DNA of 64,000 nt from Pseudomonas uvaldensis (GTDB taxonomy: Bacteria > Pseudomonadota > Gammaproteobacteria > Pseudomonadales > Pseudomonadaceae), in contig NZ_JAIWKS010000014.1 of assembly GCF_021271205.1 (NCBI RefSeq), positions 1 through 64,000 on the forward strand, given 5' to 3'. A program made the position numbers and the translations under genes. Position 1 is the stretch's first letter. Each line of letters starts with the position of its first letter. Below are positions 47,025-55,965 of the stretch, piece by piece. The notes beneath the pieces are model-generated. The model ran no database searches, was not told where the DNA came from, and saw only the letters and a list, made by a program, of their open reading frames with translations.

Positions 47025-47495
47025 TTCATTCACCTCGTTAGTTGCTGTTAGCGAACCAGTTGGCTCGTCTTATTCGGAAAGCTTGCGCAGACCAAGGTTT
47101 TAACTAACTGTCGCAAGCGGCGACGAACGGTCGACGCCATCGAGTTCACGTTTATTTAATAAAGCCACTGCATAAGCACACCCTATTGAACAAACGGCAT
47201 TCGATAAATAGTTTTAAACTTTTCGACAATCAGACACTGTCTTGTGGGAGCGAGCTTGCTCGCTCCCACAAGAAGTTTGTCTATCAATCCGCCGAATAAA
47301 AAACAGTGCGTGTCTTTCCACGCCGTCTGCCAAAGGTCGGGCGGCGCCGGCACCCCATTGCACCGGTCTCGTCACCCTGGCCTCGCGCCGTTCCAGGAAG
47401 CCAAAACTCGCGGGCTGCCGGTGTTGTCCTGCACCACCGCACTGACCGGCTTGCGGTGTCCGGATACCCTGTCGCCGATACCCGGATAAAAATGC
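47025..47495. other. 471-bp AT-rich intergenic region
   Basis: No gene is supported. It contains the upstream region of the KGG gene, a REP hairpin at 47241-47272, and a GC-rich right part with only spurious frames. Confidence 0.6.
47241..47272. repeat. Solo REP hairpin
   Basis: CTTGTGGGAGCGAG and CTCGCTCCCACAAG form a perfect 14-bp stem around CTTG. It is a compact REP core without an inverted partner. Confidence 0.85.
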
Positions 47496-47750
47496 TCACG
47501 GAGAAATCGGATCGCTGGCCGGAAACGTTTCCTCCAGCGCATCGTCCAGTTGGTTATTGGTGATGTCCCGCTCATCGACCTTGCCGCTGCGCTCACAGTG
47601 GCAATCGGGCGATGGACAAGGCTCGCCGTTGGGGTGTTGTTCCGCACAGGCCTGACAGCAATATGCCTCACCGTCGTGATTGAACACCCGTTGTGGGTCG
47701 ACCTCGCATTGACAATCGGGACAGCCGCATTTCAATTTCGATTCGCTCAT
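47496..47750 (-). CDS. Bacterial metallothionein with long C-terminal tail
   Basis: An 84-residue SmtA/BmtA-type metallothionein that binds zinc or cadmium in a four-metal cluster. Ten cysteines (C8, C10, C13, C15, C31, C32, C35, C45, C50, C52) and histidines H25, H39 and H51 supply ligands. The GEAYCCQAC and CPSPDCHC blocks are typical. About 28 acidic, disordered residues (GKVDERDITNNQLDDALEETFPASDPISP) extend beyond the cluster, as described for the P. fluorescens Q2-87 protein. AAGGAG lies upstream of the ATG. It sits in a run of stress genes. Confidence 0.93.
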   Translation of the reverse strand: MSESKLKCGCPDCQCEVDPQRVFNHDGEAYCCQACAEQHPNGEPCPSPDCHCERSGKVDERDITNNQLDDALEETFPASDPISP

Positions 47751-47783
47751 GCTCCTTCTCCTGGGTACGCTTCATGGCCCCAT

Positions 47784-48053
47784 TCAAGAACCCACCAGCA
47801 ACTGGACTTCCAGGTTGGCGGCCGCAACGCCGTGCTTGACCACATACACCTCGGCGCTCCAGCCCTTGGTCAAATTGCGATAGGGCTGGCTGCCCAGGGC
47901 GTCGCCACTGTCCCATTCGAGAATGTCGCCGATATCGATGTCCTGGGCCGAACGCAGTTCAAGCACGGTGTGGCCATCCTGTTCCGTGACGTACACCCCC
48001 GCCATCGCGCTCTGTCGATTGATGGCCCGCACCTCACCGGTGGTTTGCTTCAT
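47784..48053 (-). CDS. Hypothetical protein (89 aa)
   Basis: An 89-residue soluble protein, predicted mostly beta (MAGVYVTEQDGHTVLELRS, IDIGDILEWDSG, SAEVYVVKHGVAAANLEVQLLV). The shape suggests a small barrel, perhaps OB-like or SH3-like. I do not recognise the family. GAAGAGG lies immediately upstream of the ATG. It lies between the metallothionein and DUF892 genes in the same direction. Confidence 0.75.
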   Translation of the reverse strand: MKQTTGEVRAINRQSAMAGVYVTEQDGHTVLELRSAQDIDIGDILEWDSGDALGSQPYRNLTKGWSAEVYVVKHGVAAANLEVQLLVGS

Positions 48054-48115
48054 ACCTCTTCTCTTCCTGGCAAGTTCAGGGAGCGCCCGGACATGGCCGA
48101 GCGCTTTTTGTTATC

Positions 48116-48625
48116 TCAGCGCTTGGCTTCGGTATGCGGATTTGCCGAACGCTCGAGGAACGCTTGGGTAATTTCCGGCAGATGGTCGCGCAGCCAATCG
48201 GCCATGGCGATTTCCTGGGGCAGGATCTGTTCGCAGGCCCGCTGCGTTTCGACGTCGCCGGCCACTTTCGCCGCTTCGATCAGCACCGTGTAGGAGGCAA
48301 TTTCCAGGTTCTCGAACACATAGCCGCTCATGGCGCCCTTGACCACCTCATCGCTCATCGTCATGCCACCGACCGCCTGACCGAAGGCCATGAGTTTGCC
48401 GGCCATGTCCTTGAGCATCGAAGTGCTGCCGCCCAAGCGCTGGATGCATTGCTCGACCAGTTTCTGTTGCCCGAGGGTTTCCTGGAGGTGCTCTTCGATC
48501 CGGGCTTTGAGTACCGGGTAATGTTCCAGGCGCTCGGCCTGGGCCTTGAGCATCTTCTCCGCTTGCTGCTCCATGGCATGGGCGTCGTTGAGCCAGTCCA
48601 GCAGGTTCTCTTTAGGCGTTGCCAT
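48116..48625 (-). CDS. DUF892 (YciE-like) ferritin-like protein
   Basis: A 169-residue member of the DUF892/YciE family, a four-helix ferritin-like fold with carboxylate/histidine residues (LNDAHAMEQQAEKMLKAQ, IEEHLQETLGQQKLVEQC, YVFENLEIASYTVLIEAA, ILPQEIAMADWL). Members are induced by general stress and often lie with yciF/yciG-type KGG genes, as here. AAGGAG decides the start at 48625; the longer frame to 48814 is not believable. Confidence 0.9.
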   Translation of the reverse strand: MATPKENLLDWLNDAHAMEQQAEKMLKAQAERLEHYPVLKARIEEHLQETLGQQKLVEQCIQRLGGSTSMLKDMAGKLMAFGQAVGGMTMSDEVVKGAMSGYVFENLEIASYTVLIEAAKVAGDVETQRACEQILPQEIAMADWLRDHLPEITQAFLERSANPHTEAKR

Positions 48626-48816
48626 TTCCTTCTCCTTACCCGTGGTCGCACAGCATTGCAGCGCGACGGTTCTGAAGTACCGCACATAGAGGTGGATGTT
48701 CCGGGCAGGAAGAAAGTTTGAAGCAACGTTGGCCCAGGGCGACGAAAGGCGTCGTGAGCGACCACACGCCAAACCCAGTGCTAATCTCAACCGCTCCAGG
48801 ACAATGGAGAACACAG

Positions 48817-49656
48817 ATGCCCGACGATCTGCACCTCGAACCGATCGATCAGCTACAGGCTCAAATGACCGGACGCCGTTTCCTGGTGCTCACCGGAGCG
48901 GGGATCAGCACCCCCTCCGGCATCCCCGACTACAGGGACAGCGACGGTGTACGACGGGGTCGGCAACCCATGATGTACCAGGAATTCCTCGCCAGGCCCG
49001 AAGCGAGACGGCGCTACTGGGCCCGGGCGATGCTCGGCTGGCCGCGCCTGCAACAGGCCCGGCCGAACGCGGCTCATGAGGCGTTGGCAGTGTTGCAGGC
49101 ACAGCAACGCATCACCCACCTGCTCACTCAGAATGTCGACACCCTGCATGACCGGGCCGGCAGCCGGGACGTGATCGAACTCCATGGCAGCCTGCACCGT
49201 GTGCTGTGCCTGGATTGCAACCAGCGCAGCGAACGCCAGCAGATCCAGAAACTGATGGAGACTGAAAACCCTTACCTGGCCGGCATCGACGCAACCCAGG
49301 CGCCCGATGGCGATACCCTGCTGGATCCGACATTCGAAGCACGCTTCCAGGTGCCCCGCTGCCCTCACTGCGAGGGTGATCGTCTGAAGCCCGACGTAGT
49401 GTTTTTCGGCGAAAACGTCGCCGCCCCCACCGCCACCCGCGCCACCCAAGCCGTCGAGTCGGCGGACGGTCTGCTGGTGGTGGGTTCGTCGCTGATGGCC
49501 TGGTCGGCGTTTCGCTTATGCCGTGCGATCAAGGACCAAGGCAAGCCACTGCTGGCGATCAATCAGGGCAAGACCCGGGCAGATGAGTTGCTCGATCTGA
49601 AGGTGGAAGAGCCTTGCGAACGGGTGTTGCCGTTGCTCGCCGAGCGCCGAACCTGA
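48817..49656 (+). CDS. NAD-dependent protein deacylase, Sir2 family
   Basis: A 279-residue sirtuin that removes acyl groups from lysines using NAD. The NAD-binding motif is TGAGISTPSGIPDYRD, the catalytic region is TQNVDTLHDRAG with the HG of ELHGSLHRV, and the zinc ligands are the pairs CLDC and CPHC. GGAG precedes the ATG at 48817. The gene is divergent from the DUF892 gene and convergent with the LysR gene; it stands alone. Confidence 0.93.
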   Translation: MPDDLHLEPIDQLQAQMTGRRFLVLTGAGISTPSGIPDYRDSDGVRRGRQPMMYQEFLARPEARRRYWARAMLGWPRLQQARPNAAHEALAVLQAQQRITHLLTQNVDTLHDRAGSRDVIELHGSLHRVLCLDCNQRSERQQIQKLMETENPYLAGIDATQAPDGDTLLDPTFEARFQVPRCPHCEGDRLKPDVVFFGENVAAPTATRATQAVESADGLLVVGSSLMAWSAFRLCRAIKDQGKPLLAINQGKTRADELLDLKVEEPCERVLPLLAERRT

Positions 49657-49689
49657 TGATCACCGCAGATCCCCTGTGGGGGACGGTGC

Positions 49690-50592
49690 TCAGCCTCTGG
49701 TTAGTTGTACGCCCAACTGCTGATCCCTGAATGTGTCGAACAACGCCTGCGCCGCCGCTGATAATTCATGCCCCGGTTTGGTCAACACACCGATGGCCCG
49801 CTCGACCACCGGATCGCTGAGGGTGATGCAACGCGCTCCCAACTCATGCATCTGCCCGACACACAGCGCTGGCACCGCGCTCACTCCCAGCCCGCTGGCG
49901 ACCATGCGCCCGACCGTCGCCAACTGGTGGCTTTCGAACTCCACCGGCAGCTTCATGCCGCGGGCCTGTAGATGCTCTTCCAGCATCACCCGCACGGTGG
50001 AGGGCCGTTGCAGGGTGATGAACGGCTGCTCAAGTAACGTCTGCCACTGAACATCGCTGCGGTGGGCCAGAGGAGAATCCAACGGCACCACCGCGACGAA
50101 ACGGTCCAGGTACAACGGCGTAAATGCCAGGGACGAGCCCTGCATCGGCTCGAACGCAACGCCCAGTTCGACGTGGCGATCACGCACCATCTCCAATACC
50201 TGTTCGTTGATCACATCGTTGACTGTGACGTTGACGTTCGGATAGCGGACGCGGAAAGTCTTCAGGATCGGGGGCAGCAGATTGCCGGCAAACGACGGCA
50301 TCGCCGCCAGTGTCACGCGGCCTCGCTGGAGGGTGAAGCGCTGACGCATTTCATCCTCGACGTTATCCCAGTCGGCAATCAACCGTCGTGCCAGCGGCAA
50401 CAGGGATTCGCCTTCGGGGGTCAGCGCCACATTGCGGGTGTTGCGGCTGAACAGGCGGCCACCCAGGCCATCCTCCAACGCCTTGATGGTCAGACTCAAG
50501 GCGGATTGGGACAGGTGCAACCGCTCGCCGGCCACGGCGAAACTCAGGCTCTGGGCCACGGCGAGAAAGGCGCGGATCTGCTTGAGGGTCAT
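49690..50592 (-). CDS. LysR family regulator of the dhc operon (DhcR-like)
   Basis: A 300-residue LysR regulator. The winged helix is at residues 1-60 (LKQIRAFLAVAQSLSFAVAGERLHLSQSALSLTIKALEDGLG) and the effector domain follows. It is divergent from the CoA-transferase operon, as DhcR is in P. aeruginosa, and is probably its activator. GGGAG precedes the ATG at 50592. A candidate LysR site (ATTG-N8-CAAT) lies in the divergent promoter. Confidence 0.9.
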   Translation of the reverse strand: MTLKQIRAFLAVAQSLSFAVAGERLHLSQSALSLTIKALEDGLGGRLFSRNTRNVALTPEGESLLPLARRLIADWDNVEDEMRQRFTLQRGRVTLAAMPSFAGNLLPPILKTFRVRYPNVNVTVNDVINEQVLEMVRDRHVELGVAFEPMQGSSLAFTPLYLDRFVAVVPLDSPLAHRSDVQWQTLLEQPFITLQRPSTVRVMLEEHLQARGMKLPVEFESHQLATVGRMVASGLGVSAVPALCVGQMHELGARCITLSDPVVERAIGVLTKPGHELSAAAQALFDTFRDQQLGVQLTRG

Positions 50593-50615
50593 TGGCGCTG
50601 AGCTCCCATTCAATT

Positions 50616-50631
50616 ATTGAGTTTTACCAAT
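50616..50631. promoter_or_regulatory. Candidate LysR-type site in the dhc promoter region
   Basis: ATTG and CAAT flank 8 bases, with the T-N11-A spacing expected of LysR operators, in the gap between the divergent LysR gene and the CoA-transferase operon. Confidence 0.4.
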
Positions 50632-50721
50632 CAATCTACCTTAAAAATCAACTTAACAAATATATGACTTGACGCAACACTGCGTTTCATTGCGACCCCA
50701 TCAAGAATAAAAGAGGTATCT

Positions 50722-51420
50722 ATGGCAGGTTTCGACAAACGCGTGAGCTCTTATGAAGAAGCGCTGGAAGGCTTGAAGGATGGCATGACCGTCATCGCCG
50801 GCGGCTTCGGCCTGTGCGGCATTCCGGAGAACCTGATCGCCGAGATCAAGCGCAAGGGCATTCGCGACCTCACCGTGGTTTCCAACAACTGCGGCGTCGA
50901 CGGTTTCGGCCTTGGGGTGCTGCTGGAAGACCGGCAGATACGCAAGGTGATCGCTTCCTACGTGGGTGAAAACGCTCTCTTCGAGCAGCAATTGCTCAGT
51001 GGCGAAATCGAAGTCCAGCTCACGCCCCAAGGCACCCTCGCGGAGAAAATGCGCGCCGGCGGCGCGGGCATCCCGGCTTTCTTCACTGCAACCGGCGTCG
51101 GCACCCCCGTGGCCGAAGGCAAGGAAACCCGTGAATTCCACGGTCGCCAATACTTGATGGAAGAGTCCATTACCGGCGATTTCGCCATCGTCAAAGGCTG
51201 GAAAGCCGACCATTTCGGCAACGTGGTCTATCGCCATACCGCTCAGAACTTCAACCCGCTGGCCGCAACGGCGGGCAAGATCACCGTGGTGGAAGTCGAG
51301 GAAATCGTCGAGCCCGGCGAACTGGACCCGACGCAGATCCATACCCCAGGCATCTACGTCGACCGGATCATCTGCGGCACGTTCGAGAAGCGCATCGAGC
51401 AACGCACCGTACGCAAGTGA
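50722..51420 (+). CDS. dhcA: 3-oxoacid CoA-transferase, subunit A (DhcA-like)
   Basis: Subunit A (232 residues) of a two-subunit CoA transferase that moves CoA from succinyl-CoA to a 3-oxoacid. The glycine-rich CoA-binding region is GGFGLCGIPENL, with further family blocks at NNCGVDGFGLGVLL and FHGRQYLMEESITGD. With the LysR-dhcA-dhcB-thiolase order it matches the P. aeruginosa dehydrocarnitine CoA-transferase locus, so dehydrocarnitine is the likely substrate. AtoDA-type or PcaIJ-type activity is the alternative. The operon continues with subunit B 35 bases later. Confidence 0.85.
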   Translation: MAGFDKRVSSYEEALEGLKDGMTVIAGGFGLCGIPENLIAEIKRKGIRDLTVVSNNCGVDGFGLGVLLEDRQIRKVIASYVGENALFEQQLLSGEIEVQLTPQGTLAEKMRAGGAGIPAFFTATGVGTPVAEGKETREFHGRQYLMEESITGDFAIVKGWKADHFGNVVYRHTAQNFNPLAATAGKITVVEVEEIVEPGELDPTQIHTPGIYVDRIICGTFEKRIEQRTVRK

Positions 51421-51455
51421 TCCCCTGCCCCCGGCCCGAATGAAGGAATAACACC

Positions 51456-52121
51456 ATGGCACTTTCCCGCGAACAAATGGCCCAACGCGTCGCCCGCGAA
51501 CTGCAGGACGGCTACTACGTGAACCTGGGCATCGGCATCCCCACCCTGGTCGCCAACTACATCCCCGAAGGCATGGAAGTCATGCTCCAGTCGGAAAACG
51601 GCTTGCTCGGCATGGGTGCGTTCCCGACCGAAGCCGAAGTCGACGCCGACATGATCAACGCCGGCAAGCAGACCGTCACCGCGCGTATCGGCGCTTCGAT
51701 CTTCTCGTCGGCCGAATCGTTCGCCATGATCCGCGGCGGTCACATCGACCTGACCGTGCTCGGCGCGTTCGAGGTGGATGTGCAGGGCAACATTGCCTCG
51801 TGGATGATTCCCGGTAAGCTGGTCAAGGGCATGGGCGGCGCCATGGACCTGGTGGCCGGTGCCGAAAACATCATCGTCACCATGACCCACGCGTCCAAGG
51901 ACGGCGAGTCGAAACTGCTGCCACGTTGCACCCTGCCACTGACCGGCGCCGGTTGCATCAAGCGTGTACTGACGGACCTGGCTTACCTGGAAATCCAGGA
52001 CGGAGCCTTCATCCTCAAGGAACGCGCCCCAGGCGTCAGCGTCGAGGAAATCGTCGCCAAGACCGCCGGCAAACTGATCGTGCCGGACCACGTCCCTGAA
52101 ATGCAGTTCGCTGCCCAGTGA
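51456..52121 (+). CDS. dhcB: 3-oxoacid CoA-transferase, subunit B (DhcB-like)
   Basis: Subunit B (221 residues), carrying the catalytic glutamate in the SENGLLGMG motif that forms the glutamyl-CoA intermediate. NLGIGIPTLVANYIPEGMEVMLQ precedes it and GGHIDLTVLGAFEVDVQGN follows. AAGGA precedes the ATG, and the thiolase gene follows after 11 bases. Subunits A and B are always a pair in this family. Confidence 0.88.
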   Translation: MALSREQMAQRVARELQDGYYVNLGIGIPTLVANYIPEGMEVMLQSENGLLGMGAFPTEAEVDADMINAGKQTVTARIGASIFSSAESFAMIRGGHIDLTVLGAFEVDVQGNIASWMIPGKLVKGMGGAMDLVAGAENIIVTMTHASKDGESKLLPRCTLPLTGAGCIKRVLTDLAYLEIQDGAFILKERAPGVSVEEIVAKTAGKLIVPDHVPEMQFAAQ

Positions 52122-52132
52122 GGAGAGATTCG

Positions 52133-53314
52133 ATGCAAGAAGTCGTGATTGTCGCCGCTACCCGTACCGCTATCGGCAGTTTCCAGGGTTCGCTGGCTTC
52201 CATCCCCGCGCCGGAGCTCGGGGCAGCGGTGATCCGTCGCCTGCTGGAACAGACCGGGCTGTCCGGCGAGCAGGTCGATGAAGTCATCCTCGGCCAGGTA
52301 CTGACCGCCGGCTCAGGGCAGAATCCGGCCCGCCAGGCGTCAATCCTCGCCGGCCTGCCCCACGCCGTCCCGGCGCTGACCCTGAACAAGGTCTGCGGCT
52401 CGGGCCTCAAGGCGTTGCACCTCGGGGCCCAGGCGATCCGCTGCGGCGACGCCGACGTCATCATCGCCGGCGGCATGGAAAACATGAGCCTGGCCCCCTA
52501 CGTGTTGCCGGCTGCGCGCACCGGCCTGCGCATGGGCCACGCGCAGATGATCGACAGCATGATCACCGATGGCCTATGGGATGCATTCAACGATTACCAC
52601 ATGGGCATCACCGCCGAGAATCTGGTGGACCAGTACGGCATCAGTCGCCAAGAGCAGGATGCCTTTGCCGCCGCGTCTCAACAGAAGGCCGTTGCAGCCA
52701 TCGAAGGCGGTCGCTTCGCCGATGAAATCACACCGATCCTGATTCCTCAGCGCAAGGGCGATCCCGTGGCATTCGCCATCGACGAACAGCCTCGGGCCGG
52801 CACCACCGCCGAATCCCTGGCCAAGCTCAAGCCTGCCTTCAAGAAAGACGGCAGCGTGACCGCCGGTAATGCGTCCTCGCTCAATGATGGCGCAGCGGCC
52901 GTCGTGCTGATGAGTGCGGAAAAAGCCAAGGTGTTGGGCCTGCCAGTACTGGCGAAAATCAGCGCCTACGCCAACGCCGGCGTCGACCCGGCCATCATGG
53001 GCATCGGGCCGGTCTCGGCCACTCGCCGCTGCCTGGACAAGGCCGGTTGGTCGCTGGAGCAACTGGACCTGATCGAAGCCAACGAAGCCTTCGCCGCCCA
53101 GTCATTGGCGGTGGCAAAGGAACTGAAGTGGGACATGGACAAGGTCAACGTCAATGGCGGCGCCATTGCCCTGGGCCATCCGATTGGTGCGTCCGGTTGC
53201 CGGGTGCTGGTGTCATTGCTGCATGAGATGATCAAGCGCGACGCCAAGAAGGGCCTCGCGACACTGTGCATCGGCGGTGGACAAGGCGTGGCCCTGGCAC
53301 TGGAACGGGCCTGA
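52133..53314 (+). CDS. atoB: Acetyl-CoA acetyltransferase (thiolase)
   Basis: A 393-residue biosynthetic/degradative thiolase that splits acetoacetyl-CoA or a related 3-ketoacyl-CoA. The active-site cysteine C88 is in LNKVCGSGLKALH; the second cysteine and histidine are in GGAIALGHPIGASGCR and CIGGGQG. The start at 52133 has GAGGAG upstream; a frame start at 52118 is upstream of the ribosome site. It is the last gene of the operon and is closed by a strong terminator. Confidence 0.94.
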   Translation: MQEVVIVAATRTAIGSFQGSLASIPAPELGAAVIRRLLEQTGLSGEQVDEVILGQVLTAGSGQNPARQASILAGLPHAVPALTLNKVCGSGLKALHLGAQAIRCGDADVIIAGGMENMSLAPYVLPAARTGLRMGHAQMIDSMITDGLWDAFNDYHMGITAENLVDQYGISRQEQDAFAAASQQKAVAAIEGGRFADEITPILIPQRKGDPVAFAIDEQPRAGTTAESLAKLKPAFKKDGSVTAGNASSLNDGAAAVVLMSAEKAKVLGLPVLAKISAYANAGVDPAIMGIGPVSATRRCLDKAGWSLEQLDLIEANEAFAAQSLAVAKELKWDMDKVNVNGGAIALGHPIGASGCRVLVSLLHEMIKRDAKKGLATLCIGGGQGVALALERA

Positions 53315-53378
53315 CAGAAGCGGGTTCAACGGTGGCCGTGCGGCCCCACGAATAGCCGCACGGTCATCGGCAACAGCG

Positions 53379-53410
53379 CCGGCGCAACTTGGGTTGCGCC
53401 GGTTTTTTTT
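53379..53410 (+). terminator. Terminator of the dhc-thiolase operon
   Basis: CCGGCGCAAC and GTTGCGCCGG form a perfect 10-bp stem around TTGG, followed by eight T. Confidence 0.93.
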
Positions 53411-53439
53411 GCCTGTTGTTTTATCCGAGAACTTGCCCT

Positions 53440-53527
53440 GTGGGAGCGGGCTTGCCCGCGAAAGGGCCATTACATTCAGTATCGATGCAAGCTGACCCAC
53501 CGCTTTCGCGAGCAAGCCCGCTCCCAC
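53440..53527. repeat. REPIN (inverted REP pair)
   Basis: GTGGGAGCGGGCTTGCCCGCG faces CGCGAGCAAGCCCGCTCCCAC; one base of the left core differs from the other copies. It lies between the convergent thiolase and GntR genes. Confidence 0.92.
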
Positions 53528-53535
53528 AGAGGATC

Positions 53536-54249
53536 TCAGGACCTGGCACCAAACCGGTCGCGGCTGTTGGTCAGGTGCAACCACATCGCGGCGCGGGCCG
53601 CGTCGGGGTCCTGCCGTTTGATGGCGTTGAAAATCGCTTCGTGTTCCAGGTTGGCCAACTGCGCCAGTTTCCCCAGGTCCGCCTGGCCGCGCTCTGCCAT
53701 GTTCACCCGGGTCCTCGGAATCATTGCACTGCCCAAGTGCTGCATGATTTCGACAAAACAGGTGTTGTCCGTCGCCTCGGCAATAAGCAGGTGAAAGCGC
53801 CGGTCGGCTTCCACGCAACTGTCGTTGTTGCTGAGCAGCCGTTGGTAGTCATCCAGCGCCTGGCGCATTTGCTGCAACTGGCGCTCACTGCGGCGCTGGG
53901 CCGCCAGGGCCGCCGCCTGGGTTTCCAGGCCCAGCCGCAGTTCCAGAATCCCCCGCACGCCAGCCGCCGTGTCGACATTGAGACGCAGCCCCGGCTCGCC
54001 GGTTTGCTCCAGCACGAAGGTACCGATGCCATGCCGGGTTTCCACCAGCCCTGAAGCCTGCAGTTTGGAAATGGCCTCGCGCACCACCGTGCGGCTGACG
54101 CCATGCTCCTGCACGATGGCGCCTTCCGATGGCAGCTTCTGCCCCGGTTTCAACTGACCCAGCAAGATGCTCTGGCTGAGCTTTGCCACCAGCTCATGGG
54201 CCAGGTTATGGGTACGTTTGCGCAGGGGCGCGTCGGTGTCTTGCGGCAT
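53536..54249 (-). CDS. GntR/FCD family regulator, glucarate cluster
   Basis: A 237-residue FadR-subfamily regulator. The GntR winged helix is at about residues 15-80 (LPSEGAIVQEHGVSRTVVREAISKLQASGLVE), and the FCD effector domain with its metal-binding histidines (FHLLIAEA ... HEAIFNAI) follows. It is divergent from the glucarate transporter and dehydratase genes and probably represses them, being released by glucarate. It was assigned by context; the ligand is inference. Confidence 0.9.
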   Translation of the reverse strand: MPQDTDAPLRKRTHNLAHELVAKLSQSILLGQLKPGQKLPSEGAIVQEHGVSRTVVREAISKLQASGLVETRHGIGTFVLEQTGEPGLRLNVDTAAGVRGILELRLGLETQAAALAAQRRSERQLQQMRQALDDYQRLLSNNDSCVEADRRFHLLIAEATDNTCFVEIMQHLGSAMIPRTRVNMAERGQADLGKLAQLANLEHEAIFNAIKRQDPDAARAAMWLHLTNSRDRFGARS

Positions 54250-54590
54250 CGCCAGAATTTCCTCGGATACAGACCTGAGATCCTATCACCAGCGCCCACT
54301 GGAGTATGCATGCTTGACGCGCCAACTTGTATGACAACACTCATCACTGCGCGTTTTTTGCGGCCTTATTGACATCGTGCATAGCAGTCAGCATCTCCTT
54401 CGGCGCCCCACTATAAATTAAAAATTCGCCAAAAAACCCAGCAAACAAAGGTATAAGAACTTCAACCATCCGATCCAATCGTGATCAAAAAGCCCTTGTC
54501 ATCGAAAAAAATCAGGTTGTATGATGTCTATCAACATCGACACGCATTGTGCGATGCCCCGCATAAAAATAAAGAGTGGGAGAAATACCA
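54250..54590. other. 341-bp divergent promoter region of the glucarate cluster
   Basis: No gene is supported. It holds a TTGACA-like -35 near 54370, an AT-rich tract with TATAAA near 54412, and the FCD-type sites at 54327 and 54517. Confidence 0.55.
54327..54337. promoter_or_regulatory. Candidate FCD-regulator operator TTGTATGACAA
   Basis: An 11-base inverted repeat matching the FadR-subfamily consensus T-N-G-T-N3-A-C-N-A exactly, in the divergent promoter region. A partial copy, TTGTATGATGT, lies at 54517-54527. Confidence 0.5.
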
Positions 54591-55937
54591 GTGAACACAT
54601 CCAGCCTCCAGGCAAATGCTGGCGCGGATCCGGTGCTGCTGTCGGCCATCGCCAAGGTCAAGCGCCACATCCTGCCGCTGTTCGTCATCATGTTTATCGT
54701 CAACTACATCGACCGAGTGAACATCGGCTTCGTGCGCACGCACATGGAGCACGACCTGGGGATCGGTGCCGCGGCCTACGGCTTTGGCGCCGGCCTGTTC
54801 TTCATCGGCTATGCGCTGTTCGAAGTCCCGTCCAACATCCTCCTGCAACGAATCGGCGCCCGTATCTGGCTGACTCGCATCATGCTCACCTGGGGCCTGG
54901 TCGCGGCAGCCATGGCCTTCATCCAGAACGAAACCCACTTCTACATCCTGCGCTTTCTGCTGGGCGTGGCCGAGGCCGGTTTCTTCCCTGGCGTGATCTA
55001 TTACTTCACCCGCTGGTTACCCGGCGCTGAGCGCGGCAAGGCCATCGCCATTTTCCTCAGCGGCTCGGCCATCGCCTCGCTGATCTCCGGCCCGTTGTCC
55101 GGGTTGCTGTTGCAGATCAACGGCCTGGGCATGCACGGCTGGCAGTGGATGTATTTCATCGAAGGGATGTTCTCGGTGTGCCTGTGCGCCTTCGTCTGGT
55201 TCTGGCTGGACTCCAAGCCTCACGATGCCAAATGGCTCAACCGCGATGAGCAGGACGCCCTAGTCAAGGCCATCGACGATGAACAACGGGCACGCGAAGC
55301 GGCCACGCCGATCAAACTGTCCATCGGCCAGTTGCTCAAGGATCGTCAGATCATCCTGTTCTGCCTGATCTACTTCTTCATTCAATTGACGATCTATGCC
55401 GCCACGTTCTGGCTGCCGAGCATCATCAAGAAGATGGGCGAACTCAGCGACCTCCAGGTCGGGATGTTCAACTCCATCCCCTGGCTGCTGTCCATCGTTG
55501 GCATGTACGCCTTCGCTTCGATGTCCGCCAAATGGAAATTCCAACAGGCCTGGGTGGCCACTGCCCTGCTGATCGCAGCGACCGGGATGTTCTTGTCCAC
55601 TACGGGCGGGCCGATCTTCGCGTTCGTCGCCATCTGCTTCGCGGCACTCGGATTCAAGTCGGCCTCGTCGCTGTTCTGGCCGATTCCCCAGGCTTACCTG
55701 GACGCACGGATCGCTGCCGGTGTGATTGCACTGATCAACTCCGTGGGCAACCTCGGTGGGTTCGTCGCACCGACCACATTCGGCCTGCTGGAGCAGCACA
55801 CCGGTTCGATCCAGGGCGGCCTCTACGGCCTGGCAGCAACTTCGATCATCGCCGCGATCATCGTCTTCGCAGCACGCAATACACCCAAGCCCAAATCCGC
55901 AACGACGCCGACCGACACTGCGGCCAGCCACGTCTGA
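54591..55937 (+). CDS. MFS transporter, glucarate/galactarate (GudP-like)
   Basis: A 448-residue major facilitator of the anion:cation symporter family with about 12 helices. The start is a GTG at 54591, with GGGAG eight bases upstream; a GTG at 54576 is upstream of that ribosome site. The family motifs are NYIDRVNIGFVRTHME, LGVAEAGFFPGVIYYFTRWLP and the long central loop. With glucarate dehydratase 28 bases downstream and a divergent GntR regulator, D-glucarate (or galactarate) uptake is likely. Confidence 0.88.
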   Translation: MNTSSLQANAGADPVLLSAIAKVKRHILPLFVIMFIVNYIDRVNIGFVRTHMEHDLGIGAAAYGFGAGLFFIGYALFEVPSNILLQRIGARIWLTRIMLTWGLVAAAMAFIQNETHFYILRFLLGVAEAGFFPGVIYYFTRWLPGAERGKAIAIFLSGSAIASLISGPLSGLLLQINGLGMHGWQWMYFIEGMFSVCLCAFVWFWLDSKPHDAKWLNRDEQDALVKAIDDEQRAREAATPIKLSIGQLLKDRQIILFCLIYFFIQLTIYAATFWLPSIIKKMGELSDLQVGMFNSIPWLLSIVGMYAFASMSAKWKFQQAWVATALLIAATGMFLSTTGGPIFAFVAICFAALGFKSASSLFWPIPQAYLDARIAAGVIALINSVGNLGGFVAPTTFGLLEQHTGSIQGGLYGLAATSIIAAIIVFAARNTPKPKSATTPTDTAASHV

Positions 55938-55965
55938 CATTAGATTCGTTCAAGGATAAGTACAC

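Noticed and set aside
47284..47499. 71-residue frame upstream of the metallothionein stop
   Set aside because: Arg/Thr/Cys-poor shadow composition without a ribosome site; the region is better explained as intergenic.
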